From Macropodus opercularis (taxonomy: Eukaryota; Chordata; Actinopteri; Anabantiformes; Osphronemidae), in assembly GCA_030770545.1 (NCBI GenBank), contig CM061091.1, forward strand, positions 3,416,501 to 3,480,500: a DNA stretch of 64,000 nucleotides, written 5' to 3'. Shown here in pieces: positions 52,801 through 62,785 of this stretch (its first letter is position 1; each line of letters starts with the position of its first letter). A program made the position numbers and the translations under genes. The notes beneath the pieces are model-generated. The model searched no databases. It had not been told where the DNA came from and was given only the letters and a program-made list of their open reading frames with translations.

Positions 52801-53530
52801 GTCTGTCTGCTTTAGTGACAGACTCTAAATTATTCAGACTGTTTACAGAGATGATTTGTAGCAGCTTGGAGGTCAAGCATGTGTTAGAACCACGTTTTGG
52901 TGGCTGTATGGCAACAGTCTCAACGCCGTCAATCTATGATAGCTTCTACGTGATAACGTGTGACATAGTGACTTTAGGAGGTTCACTGGAGTCCATTGTG
53001 TGTGAAAGGTGTCTGGCAGAGGGGGATTTTTATCTGCAATGCAGCAGCTGGGTGGACTGAGAAGACGTCTCTGGCTCTGGCAGGGATTTAAACATCCTCC
53101 AAGTGATCCATAGCATCTGTTTCTGTGTCTTGTGAACCTTCCTCCCCAAACTACCAACTAAACAGCAAATATACTGAGGCTGTCTGCATAATCTACAACA
53201 CCAGTGCAATATATCCATATTATTTCCAATAACACCAACACTATAGTCAAACAAACCTTGACCCAGTGTTCTCACCTCCATTCATCTGTCTCAGCAGTGT
53301 CATTTGCTAGAGCGTTTTATTTTTAATGATACTTTCAACTGCTGGTGTTTCTCCTTTTGATGAGAACTCTTAGCTTTTAACTAATGCTCTGGATGACTGG
53401 ACTTTTTGTCACACTATAAAATCTATTAAGACTTCTCTGAAGCGTAATTAGCTTCTTTAAATAATACAGCCATTGGTTAACTTTGACATCTTTTAAAGGT
53501 ATCAGTTCATTTATGCATTGATCCCCGTCC
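44065..53530. other. Non-coding stretch
   Basis: No recognised gene. It contains the GA microsatellite at 49800. Around 48540-48605, homeodomain-like CTAATTG and TTAATTG words and a SOX-like GAACAATG word cluster within about 50 bp, a weak regulatory-element candidate. The 144-codon frame at 52186-52620 has no recognised domain. Confidence 0.55.
49800..49838. repeat. (GA)n microsatellite
   Basis: GA units with two AAAG interruptions. Confidence 0.93.
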
Positions 53531-53655
53531 ACCATCCATCCATCCATTATCCTAAATGCTTTTCCTCGTGAGGATCGTGGGGCTGTTGGAGCCTATCACA
53601 GCCATCACAGGACAAAACCCACAGGTCCAGTCAATCACAGGGCTGATACCGAATT
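53531..53655 (-). repeat. Fragment of a fish SINE/LINE 3' end with CATCCATC tail
   Basis: CATCCATCCATCCATTAT followed by GAGGATCGTGGGGCTGTTGGAGCCTATC-like sequence (given here as one 28-base block in two parts: GAGGATCGTGGGG, CTGTTGGAGCCTATC), then a CAGTCAATCACAGGGCTGA part. It matches the very common percomorph repeat whose 3' tail is (GGATG)n on the other strand. Internal deletions and divergence mark it as old. Confidence 0.65.
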
Positions 53656-56639
53656 ACCACTATTAGTCTCTGCACTCCTCCCCATCGTAATTCCCATCAT
53701 TTTTATTTTTTTATTCTGTAGACCCCCAGCACCTGGTTCACTGGGTGCTGATAAGATAATGTTAATCCTGGCCTATAGTGATGAATACAACATGAATTGA
53801 CGCCAGCTGTGTGATCTGAATGCACATCTTTAATGCGCTTGTTCTCTTCTCACCAAAAATGAAAATATATTTTCCTTCAAGTTGATGATGTGCCAGATTT
53901 AATGCTACATCAGCCCATGGCTATCGCTTTATGCTTCAACAGAGTGGGTTTAACCATTAAAGGGCTATAAAAAGGCCATCTGCCTGTCTCATTAGTGCCA
54001 CCTTTCCTGTGTTTCTGCCTCGAGAGGATAAAGATCTGTCTGCGGGAGATGGCTGAATGGCATCTTTGAATCTTCTGGGTTTAGATGAAAGCTTCATCTC
54101 TTGAGCCATGACCTTTCGTATCTATACAAATATTTTATCTGCACACCAACAAGCAATGGATCAGCATTTATCATCACTTCCGCAGGTCAGATATGCCACA
54201 AACATGCAAACACAATGTGTACAGGACAGGTCTGAGGGATGTTTGTTACTAAAGCATTAATTTACATTAATGAGGGGTAGGGGGGTTATATAAAAGGCAG
54301 TATGATAACCACGGGAGCTTAGCCATCAGTGAAGACCATATTCAAGTCCATATGTAAACAGGAGTCAGGGAGCACTTGACAAAAACAGCCAGAAGACATT
54401 TGAAGAACAATGAAAACAAATCCATTATAAATGCTTGAAAACAGAAATGAAGGGCAAGTACGGGAAAATAAATTTACTTTTAGCTCTAAGCCATGACCTT
54501 GGTGATGCTCTGAGGACCTCACACACATGCAAACATAAACCCTCTAATATATGGAGAGCCTGCATGGTCAGATGCCAAACAAGAAGTCATTTTACTGGAC
54601 CCTTAAAAACAATCATTTTAAAATAAATAATTTCATTGCATGTGCACAGACAAAATGCCACATTATGCATCCTTACGCATGTGGTGCTTACAGGTCCAGG
54701 TGAGTCACACATGTCAGCTCATATATAAGTGGATCATTAACGCATGGCGTCATCTAATCATCTAATTACAGTAGATAACATCATCTAATGTCAAAACATC
54801 AGCCCTGTGACTTTCATTATAAACAGTAAAACTACATCTAAATGATCATTTAGTTGTCGTAGCAGTGTTGGTCACCGATTACACAAAAGAAAGGAGGATT
54901 TGTGCAATAAGGGCAGATGCAGCGCTGACGAATGATGTGATTTGTTGTTGAATGTGCACAGATCAAATGCTGATACCTTGGGTAAAAAAGTAGCTGAAAA
55001 TGCATCAGCATCATTTGTGAAGACATACATCTAGTTTTCATCTCATACCCAGAGATCAATACTGTCAAATACAGCACTCAGACTGAGATCAAACCCATCT
55101 ACAAAATGCCATTTAGTAACAGTAGTTTCTGTTGAGTTGCACAAAGCAGATTGGACTCGTCAAAATGTATTGTGTTCAGAAAATCCAGGGCATGTCAGAA
55201 AGTAAAGACTGTTTTACTGTATATGTTCATGTGGGCTCAGATGGGTGTACTCAACGTGCAAGAAGAGAAGGTCCTGATAAAATGAAAGCTCGGTGTGCAC
55301 AACAGGAGACGAGTTTGCTGTTATGTGTGAGAAAGTGTTTTGGTTTATTTTGTTTCACCACATTCCATTTGCAGAAATTCACAGGTCACGAAATGCTTCA
55401 ATTTCTGTTTGTACAAAGCCGCGATCTGCTTCTGAAATAACAGCTGCACATCAAGTCTGCTTTCTTTCCTATCAGCACTTGGGCTGTCTGAAAATACGTA
55501 TCTGCACCGAGAATGATTGACACTTGGAACAGACATTTATTTTAGCATCTCATTTGAGTTTAAGGCTGATAAGCACTGCTTTTTAAACCTGTTTACCAAG
55601 ACATGAAGGCGCACAGACATGCTTGTGCGTTTCCTGTTGGTCAGATTGTTCTATTTGGCTGATATTTTCTGACACACACACACAATTTTACAGGAGTAAA
55701 TGTTGAATGTGCTATCTTAGGATGGACACGTTAAACTTACATTAAGGGGATTCTCTTGGTCAAACCGGCTCTGAAACAGCTGAGGTTTAACAGTGCAGTT
55801 GCTTTTAACACTAGCAGGGGGCGAACAGGAGCCACACGCAGCATCTGGCCTCCTCCTCTTCCAACCACCACTCGGTGCTCACGCTTGCGCACACATCTCC
55901 CTACATTCTACCTCGCTCCCATGTGACGCACACAGTGAGAGGGAGAGAAATGTGATTTCGCTAGGAGGCCAGACAATTAGTGGCTGTTGTAGAAAGGCAT
56001 GACACACATCTCAGCTGAGAGGGGAGAGTAAGGCTGACAGAGGGAGGCAGCCTCACGCACACAGGAGGAGAGCTGAGAGATAAGAGCGATGAGTTTTTAA
56101 TGCTTAATCGCCACCAAGACGGGATGAGTCAGTGAAATAATGTGGATCATGTGACACTTGACCTGCAAAGTTTTCACTTCAGTGTCCACGTTCACTTAAC
56201 TAAAAGTCGTATTAACTAAAAGTCCCAATTAGCCAAACGTCACATGTGGGTGATTTGAAGTACTTAATTTAAATGATGCTTTTTGTATTTTTATTACATA
56301 CCCTAGATGTTTCTTACCAGCTGTGAAGTCGAAGCTGGTTGTGCTTTAATACACCACAGTGCATCCATTTCCTGTGAGAGAGATGTGAATGGTCAATACA
56401 GATATTGTGAGTGTGTTCTCTCCTCCTGTTCATAACATCCTGCATATGCACACGTGCACCACCCTCACGGCTCCTGACAAAAAACCCAGAACCAGGCTTC
56501 TCCAACGTGCTCAAAGTTTCACGACCTATGACATCACTCAGACCAGACCTTAGTTCTTTCCACGGTTATCTGGCCACCATATAATTGACACGCGCACTAT
56601 CTCGTCCATAAAGCCCCTTCACTCCTTTACGTCTTGCCT
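53656..56639. other. Non-coding stretch upstream of the unc13c promoter region
   Basis: AT-rich DNA that becomes more GC-rich from about 55800. No exon recognised. Distal regulatory sequence for unc13c is possible but nothing specific was identified. Confidence 0.5.
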
Positions 56640-56782
56640 CTATCTCGCTCAAGGCACCTCGCGGAAGACTGTGTGTGTGTTTAGGGTGTCTTGAGTGTTT
56701 GTGTGTGTGTGTGCGTGTCTGTGGGCTTAATTCTCTCAGCCCGGCTCAGTGAGCACAGAAACAGAGCGAGAGAGACAGAGGG

Positions 56783-56813
<31 letters not shown>

Positions 56814-57060
56814 GGTTTGTACAGGGGAGGGACAGACATTCTCCAGCCGGAGTGCACAGCTCCAGTCTGGGCAGCCAGGAGCAGCAGCGCTGTCTGCTAC
56901 CCCATCACAGCCGCCGCCTCCCGTCTGCATCCCCGCTTTGGATTAGACACCCTGCGCCGTGACACGATCTAAGATCCGATGTGTGTATGCGTGCGTGTGT
57001 GCGTGTGCTGGAGCAAATAACCCCCAGCAGCCTGCTGCATTAAAAGGCAGCGTCTTCGGT
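56640..57060 (+). promoter_or_regulatory. CpG-rich promoter-like region upstream of unc13c
   Basis: GC and CpG content rise sharply here compared with the surrounding AT-rich DNA, and the block contains a (GA)n tract. It lies directly before the candidate first exon, so it is the best promoter candidate for unc13c in the window. The start site and factor sites are not resolved. Confidence 0.45.
56783..56811. repeat. (GA)n microsatellite
   Basis: About 14 uninterrupted GA units, preceded by an imperfect GA-rich lead-in, inside the promoter-like region of unc13c. Confidence 0.95.
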
Positions 57061-57377
57061 TCCCCATAGCGCGCACAGGGGTGCACAGCGGCGGACCGAG
57101 GGGGAGGCGTGCAGCGGGTGGCATGGAGGAGAGCCGTGTGCGCGCCCATCACGGAGGCATGCCTGTGGGATGTGGTGTCTGACGGACGGGGAGATGCTGT
57201 GAGCTCTGGTATTAGCAGGCAGCTGCGCACCGAGCCGCTCCTTCCCCGCCCTCTCTGCCCTCCCCAGCGTCGCCGCTCTCCTCGCACCGGCCATTCGCTG
57301 AAACTGGGGAAGCGACTCCATACGGTTCGCCGTGCTCGCAACCGCTGGCGTCCTGCGCGGGGATTTGGCACAACCAG
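57061..57377 (+). other. unc13c: Candidate non-coding first exon of unc13c
   Basis: A GC- and CpG-rich block ends in a good donor, CAG|GTATGT (exon end 57377). It lies 5.2 kb upstream of the unc13c acceptor on the same strand. The transcription start is not visible, so the left boundary is nominal. A TATA-like CATTAAAAGG lies just upstream, at about 57038-57047. The exon contains short upstream ORFs, one being ATG at 57123 to TGA at 57182 (19 aa). The link to unc13c is an inference from strand, distance and splice signals. Confidence 0.45.
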
Positions 57378-58614
57378 GTATGTGCAACAGCGAAAGCCCG
57401 TTTTGGCGCTGGATGACTGTTTGCATGGCGTGGGAATCTGAACTGACTCCATCCTATATCTTCTTGCCCCCCCCTCCGTCTGTGGCCCTGTCAGTGGGTT
57501 AATGAAACGTTATTTGAGAATGACGGCATGCATGGCATCATCTATCGGCGAGTGGGAAAAAGTCAAACCCAATGTTGTGTTAATGTGTTAATGTTATTTC
57601 GTCGTTTTATTGTTGGTCTGATACAAACACTGTCGGGTGCACAAACGTCCCATCGCTCTCATTCTCACCTTTCCCCGTGTTTTTAGTCATAGCGCGCAAC
57701 ATGCACGCGTGTGAGCAATGCTGTTGTTCCTCACTGGGCAAACGCGATGGGACTGGTACTCACAACGACGGCCAAAGCAACGGCAACATTATGATTTACG
57801 AGGGCAGACAATCTGTTGTGATTTTGGCTGGTTTCCTACGGCTGCAGGCGGATATTTCCCTGCTGGGAAACGCACAGGTTAGGAGAAAGGATGCAGAATG
57901 TAGCCGAGGATGGGCGTGAGGGCAATCTGATCTAAGGATGCACACACCCTCGCCCCCCCCCCTGCTCGTTGTTCCAAATGCATGCTTAAAAGCAATCACG
58001 CACGGAGACATGCGTGGCCCACATGTGTACGCACGCACGGCTGCACACACCCACATGTACACTAATCCACAATCGGCCATAATCCGTAATCATGTGTTCT
58101 GAGACATGACGTAACACGAGCATCTCTCGTCTATATGCATCACTTAAAAAACCTATCCCTCAGTCTCACTCAGAATAAGAGGAGGAGCAGCACATCACAG
58201 CATGCAGTAATTGCTGGCAGCATAATAACCTCCAACTGGCATAGTTGCATTTTCATTAGGAGAAAGGAGCAGATGTACTATTGTGAGAAATGGGTTAGCA
58301 TGCCTCCAACTGACTCTCTCTTTTTTTATTAAAGGAGAGTGGCAGGGATTGTACAACTGGGAAATTGAGCGCTTCAGAGTGTTCCGCTCATCAGACGCAT
58401 TAAGAAAATGGGGGAAGTAGGTCCCTGGCGGTTGGAGCAGGGCCTGGGGTAAACTGAAGCCCTGCCTCAAAGCGAAGGGAGCGGGTGTGGCTGAGGTGCT
58501 CCCCTTCCTCGGGAGGTTTCTCCAGCCTGACTCCCAAATGGGAGGGGCTCCACCTAAAACTACAGGAATTCCCAGACTGTTTTGTCACAGTAGCTAGGAA
58601 CAGATTTCTCCGTG

Positions 58615-58735
58615 ACCCCATAGTGACCATTCATATTGGTGAAGGAACAGGTTATTTTACACCACTAGGCACAAGTTCCTTTCTAGGACCACTGGGAGGT
58701 TCGGTGCCTTGCTCAAAGGCATTTAGCTACTCCAT
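58615..58735. repeat. Probable old interspersed repeat fragment in unc13c intron 1
   Basis: Contains GGTGCCTTGCTCAAAGGCA near 58709 after ACCACTGGGAGGTTC, a word combination that recurs in many fish genomes (from memory). The 144-codon open frame that spans it is therefore not treated as a gene. Confidence 0.4.
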
Positions 58736-59079
58736 TATAGAGGTGGGAAAGAAAACCATGCACACAGATCAGAAAGAAATACAACATAACGCCTTCACCT
58801 TCTTGCCTGAGTCAACTGTTTATGTCTTAAACACAATCAACGCGTATCTATATATCTCTGGTGAGGTGCTGCAGCATGAGGGAATGTTTTTTTGCACCAA
58901 CAATGAAGGTGAACAATAGCACAGATGCTGCAGATGGAGATAAAGCAACATGTAATCTTATTCTGTCATGGTGGCTTTGAATAAATGCTACCATTTCATT
59001 TGTGGCCCATTTGCTGCTGAGCCTGCTCACACAGCCACGTCTTTACAGATTGTTCGATTAAATTGATAAAACACATACA

Positions 59080-59230
59080 AGTGGGATCAGATGATCTAGT
59101 TATCCGTCATCCTTTTCCCCCTAATTCTTGCATCATTACGCTCTAATGGGACAATACGGGCGATACCTTGCGGGCATTATCAAGTAATTTGCATATCAAC
59201 TCCAGCTCTGGAGGAGTGTAAATGCTCCAT
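59080..59230. promoter_or_regulatory. Candidate regulatory element with octamer motif in unc13c intron 1
   Basis: A non-repetitive block with a CTAATTC homeodomain-like site and ATTTGCAT octamer (59187-59194), with no coding potential. It resembles conserved intronic enhancers of neural genes, but that is an inference. Confidence 0.3.
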
Positions 59231-59832
59231 TTGTCAAACTTTAACATGCAGATGTCAGGATGTTGGCTCTGTAAAGAGAGAACAGGCTTCCTAGTTAGTA
59301 ATCAGTGCTCATTAAACACTGTTATACTTTTAGGGTCAGGTGTTAAGACAGAGTGCAGCCACGGCACATCACACAGCGTTGATATGCCTGTGTCTACTAG
59401 TGCTGGCTGACATGTCCCGTATGCCTTCAGACTGTGGCTCTAGTGAGCACATTACACATATTGCATCACATCTCCATTAATATAATTGGTCTAAATTAAC
59501 CAGCTGTCATTAAGCATATTTCATGTGGTGTATGGTATGGTCCATAATGTCTGAGCCATTCAGCAAAATTAAGCTTGAAATGAATGTTTGTGTTGGTTAG
59601 ATACTTTCTAAAATGGGCAACCTGACAAACTGCGTATGAAAAACTGAAAGCACGCCTTCTTCAAGCCAGATAGATTTTTGTGTAATGAAGAACAGAGCTG
59701 AGGAGAAAACACGACCTGGATTAATTAGCAAATGAATTTAACTTTACACTTACAGCAACAAAGACATACGTGTTAGTTCATTCCTCAATTCTGGTCTAAG
59801 ATGTTTTTTCCAGAATAACACATTTAAATGTA

Positions 59833-59887
59833 GGAATTGTGGATTCACAATTCCACAAGCTAAATAATCAATTATCAGCTGATAATT
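59833..59887. other. Two adjacent palindromes in unc13c intron 1
   Basis: First, GGAATTGTG and CACAATTCC (59833-59841 and 59846-59854) form a 9-bp stem with a 4-base loop. Then 59870-59887 is a perfect 18-bp palindrome, AATTATCAGCTGATAATT, centred on a CAGCTG E-box. They could be dimer binding sites or fold as hairpins. Confidence 0.75.
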
Positions 59888-62549
59888 AATCAATGAACAA
59901 TGATGATGCTTGAATTAGGAACATTATGCATAGAGCCTCCAGAGCTGGAGGCCACATCTATTCAGTGTTCGGAAACTTTGAGCAGCACATTGTATAATTT
60001 TGAGGGACTGTGCCTGGACTCACACAGCTCCCCTGCTGTGTGTGCACCGCATGCAAGCCTGCCTTCTTTACAAAGGGCAACAGAAGTTTGTTTGATCAGA
60101 CAGAAAGAGCAGCTAAATCTGGGGAAGTCTCAGCATTGCTGACCCACTGGGGCTGCAACAGAGCCGAGGGAGAGCCTCTCAGCTGCCATGACCTACAAAC
60201 TTACCCGACCCGCTTAAGAACCATAACCTCAAACCACTGCCTTGCAAAGAGCAACACCAAGCTCCCTAAAAGAGACCATCAAGTCTGATGTTGCATGATT
60301 TGCATCCTTGCTGTTTGATGGCTATGTTATATTGACGGTTGTTATTCATTTCTGTTCTGTTCTTTAATTTGATCTTCCTCTAATCTGCAGTTGGCATCAC
60401 ACAAATGTCAGATTCATTCATATGATGTATTCATTTCACTTTTACTTCATCTTGCTCATTGACTGCATATGAAAAATAATCCTCATATATCCATTATATA
60501 ACTACTGCATTCACAGCCCATATTTCATGCAACTTAATTCAGACCGTGCTGCATATATTAAATATATAAACTGTATAATATACCATCTTAGGTTTTACTC
60601 TATGCATGCTCATGGAAAATGCCGCTTAATTTTATAATCATAATTAATGGATAGTTGTGTTAAATTCAGTGAGCACTGATTACTTCTCTACGTATGTTTG
60701 TACTTTTTCTTTTTCGTATTTCTAATGTTTGATTTTTGTTCTGTTCTTTTCATATTGGTAATGAACAATGACCCGAAAAAGCGTTTATCAATTCACAACG
60801 TATAGAGCCTGTTGATAAACATCAACATCCATGTAACAGGATGACATGTCCTGCTGTAAACAAGGCATCTTTGCTACGCTGCGCAAGAGAGCTGACCACG
60901 TCTGATTTAACTTCAGGATCGGTTCCTTCTGAGTCATCTTGTTTTTCAGCTCACTCTTAAGGCCACAGACAACAAAATATCACTTACACCATCTGATTAG
61001 ACCTCTGAGGTGTTTTCACTTCGTGTATAGCTCGAGTGCAAGTTTCATCTCTAATCAGTCACAGTAAACACCTCTGTGTGTGTGCAGGCCATTCAATTGT
61101 TTCTACTTGAAATAAACAAAAGCTTCATCGAATTCACAGCCACTTACTTCTATATGTTTCAGGATGTATTGTCTCCTGGACCCCCTTTGAAATCCACTGT
61201 GATTTTTCTCTATAGAAAATCTGATGTGTGGTGTTTTCATGACACACAGGATTTAAAGACATATAACACATTCCCAGTGTTTCCAGTGGTGTAAGTGAAT
61301 TAACCATGTTTACCCTATACCCTAACCCTTGAATGAGGCATTTAACCCACTCTTTGCTAACTGATTACCACATGTTGAACGTGTCACCTCCTAGTCGATG
61401 TCAAGTAGATGTCAACTAAAACTGTCAGCGTTAAGGAAATATTAAAGCAATATTGGATGTGACTTATTTATTGAAGAGTAGTTTTAGGTCATGACCCATC
61501 CGTTGCAAAAGGCTCTATGCCAGTCTTCAAGAGAGCTGATTTATGAACCTCACGCTACATATAAAATATAATGCAATTCAGTGTCAACTCATATCGTTAG
61601 CATGTTCCCTTATTTTTACATCATAGGGTAAAAGTGATTGAGTTCTGTATTACTGTAGCTGAGTCCAAAAATGTGCCTAAAAAGTTCGAGCCTCAATCCT
61701 GATCGCAAGCTCAAGCTCCTGTATTTGTTTCCATGCAGGGCTTATCCTCAACTTCAATTTGCAAATGTTGGTCCTTCTTCAGAGTCTAGCAATAACGGCT
61801 AACTGTGGTGCTGCGTTTCACAGATCATTGAAGTAAGCATGTCTCCGTGGTCATGAGACTGCAGACAAATCAAGCTGTAAATCCCAGAACTAATGTGCAG
61901 CAGCTGTTAGTTCCCCTGCACAACAAACGTTGCTCTTTTGACTCAGTTGGCAAGTTGTACTCTATTAAAACACACGTGCGCACACTTCTCAGAGCCTGTT
62001 GAAGAACTGTTGAAGGTTCAATACTATGCAACATGAGTCAATAGGTCTCAGGTCCCTTTTCCACAGGCCCAAGATGGCCAGCTTGAAAAGTGTGTAGAAA
62101 ATGAAAATAATAATAGACAATAACCGCTGAAGTATAACGATCTGGTGCGTTTTGTGTCCTACAGTCGTGCTGACAGTACAGTAGCACTGAAGCAATTAGA
62201 ATAATTGTGTCTCTCGTGCTGTACAAGCTGGATACATTGATGGAACCAGTGGGTCCACTAACCTTGAGTGACACAGTAACAAACACAGCACACACCACAC
62301 ATAAATAATTGCACATGCTGTACATTCAATCGATTTAACATCTTCACAAATCCACATGCGCAACAATACTTTCATTCTCTGCTTTTCCTTTCCTCTTGCA
62401 CTGAGAGAGTGATTATTAGCGCATAACGGTTAATGATGCATAAAATTAACTGATAGTTTTGAACTTGTAGTTGCATGTATTTTTTGAGTTAGTGAGACTT
62501 AGTGTGAGTAGTTTCTGCTTAGGATTTGTCATTGCAACCAAATTTTGAA

Positions 62550-62572
62550 GTATTTTTTTTTATCTTCCACAG
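62550..62572 (+). other. 3' splice site (polypyrimidine tract plus CAG) before the unc13c coding exon
   Basis: A T-rich tract followed by TATCTTCCACAG ends at 62572. It is the strongest acceptor-like sequence just upstream of the unc13c start codon. It implies at least one non-coding upstream exon. Confidence 0.65.
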
Positions 62573-62769
62573 AGATGTTCGTTTTTGGGAGGAAAGCCAC
62601 TGGATTCAAAAGTATTAGTAATTCTCTACATGGACTGTGGTTTTGGTGATTGCGAGCTGAGCTGTCACTGTCAAGCACAGGCTGATTGTGCTTGCCTTAC
62701 TACAGCTGTATTCTCGGCCAACCTCTCCTTTCACTACATGATAAAAAAAAGTCCACTGGATTGCCATCC
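62573..62769 (+). other. unc13c: 5'UTR part of the unc13c coding exon
   Basis: Sequence between the predicted acceptor and the start codon. The unc13c frame has no convincing upstream in-frame start here. Two upstream ATGs lie in other frames: one at 62575 opens a 24-codon frame, and one at 62630 opens a frame that runs past the unc13c ATG. The assignment depends on the acceptor being real. Confidence 0.6.
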
Positions 62770-62785
62770 ATGGTTTCTGCCCTAA
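62630..62785 (+). promoter_or_regulatory. Upstream ORF overlapping the unc13c start codon
   Basis: The ATG at 62630 opens a 51-codon frame whose TAA (62783-62785) lies 11 bases past the unc13c ATG, in a different frame. If it is in the mature mRNA, ribosomes translating it would terminate beyond the main start, so it should lower unc13c translation. Nothing in the encoded peptide suggests a function of its own; the possible role is regulatory. Confidence 0.4.

Larger units (their letters stand above)
57378..62572 (+). other. unc13c: Predicted first intron of unc13c (5.2 kb)
   Basis: This stretch runs from a GTATGT donor at 57378 to the CAG acceptor at 62572. It contains no convincing coding exon. 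It holds a fish interspersed-repeat fragment near 58615-58735, an octamer-bearing AT-rich block near 59080-59230, and two adjacent palindromes at 59833-59887. The open frames inside it are short and not protein-like. An additional non-coding exon cannot be excluded. Confidence 0.5.

Noticed and set aside
57109..57441. 110-codon plus-strand frame in the GC-rich block
   Set aside because: It has no recognisable domain and runs through the candidate donor; best explained by GC-rich 5'UTR sequence.
58485..58919. 144-codon plus-strand frame in unc13c intron 1
   Set aside because: It spans a probable interspersed-repeat fragment and has no protein-like domain.
62585..62785. 66-codon frame as a separate gene before unc13c
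   Set aside because: Lies in the unc13c leader; the in-frame ATG at 62630 makes it an overlapping uORF rather than a gene.
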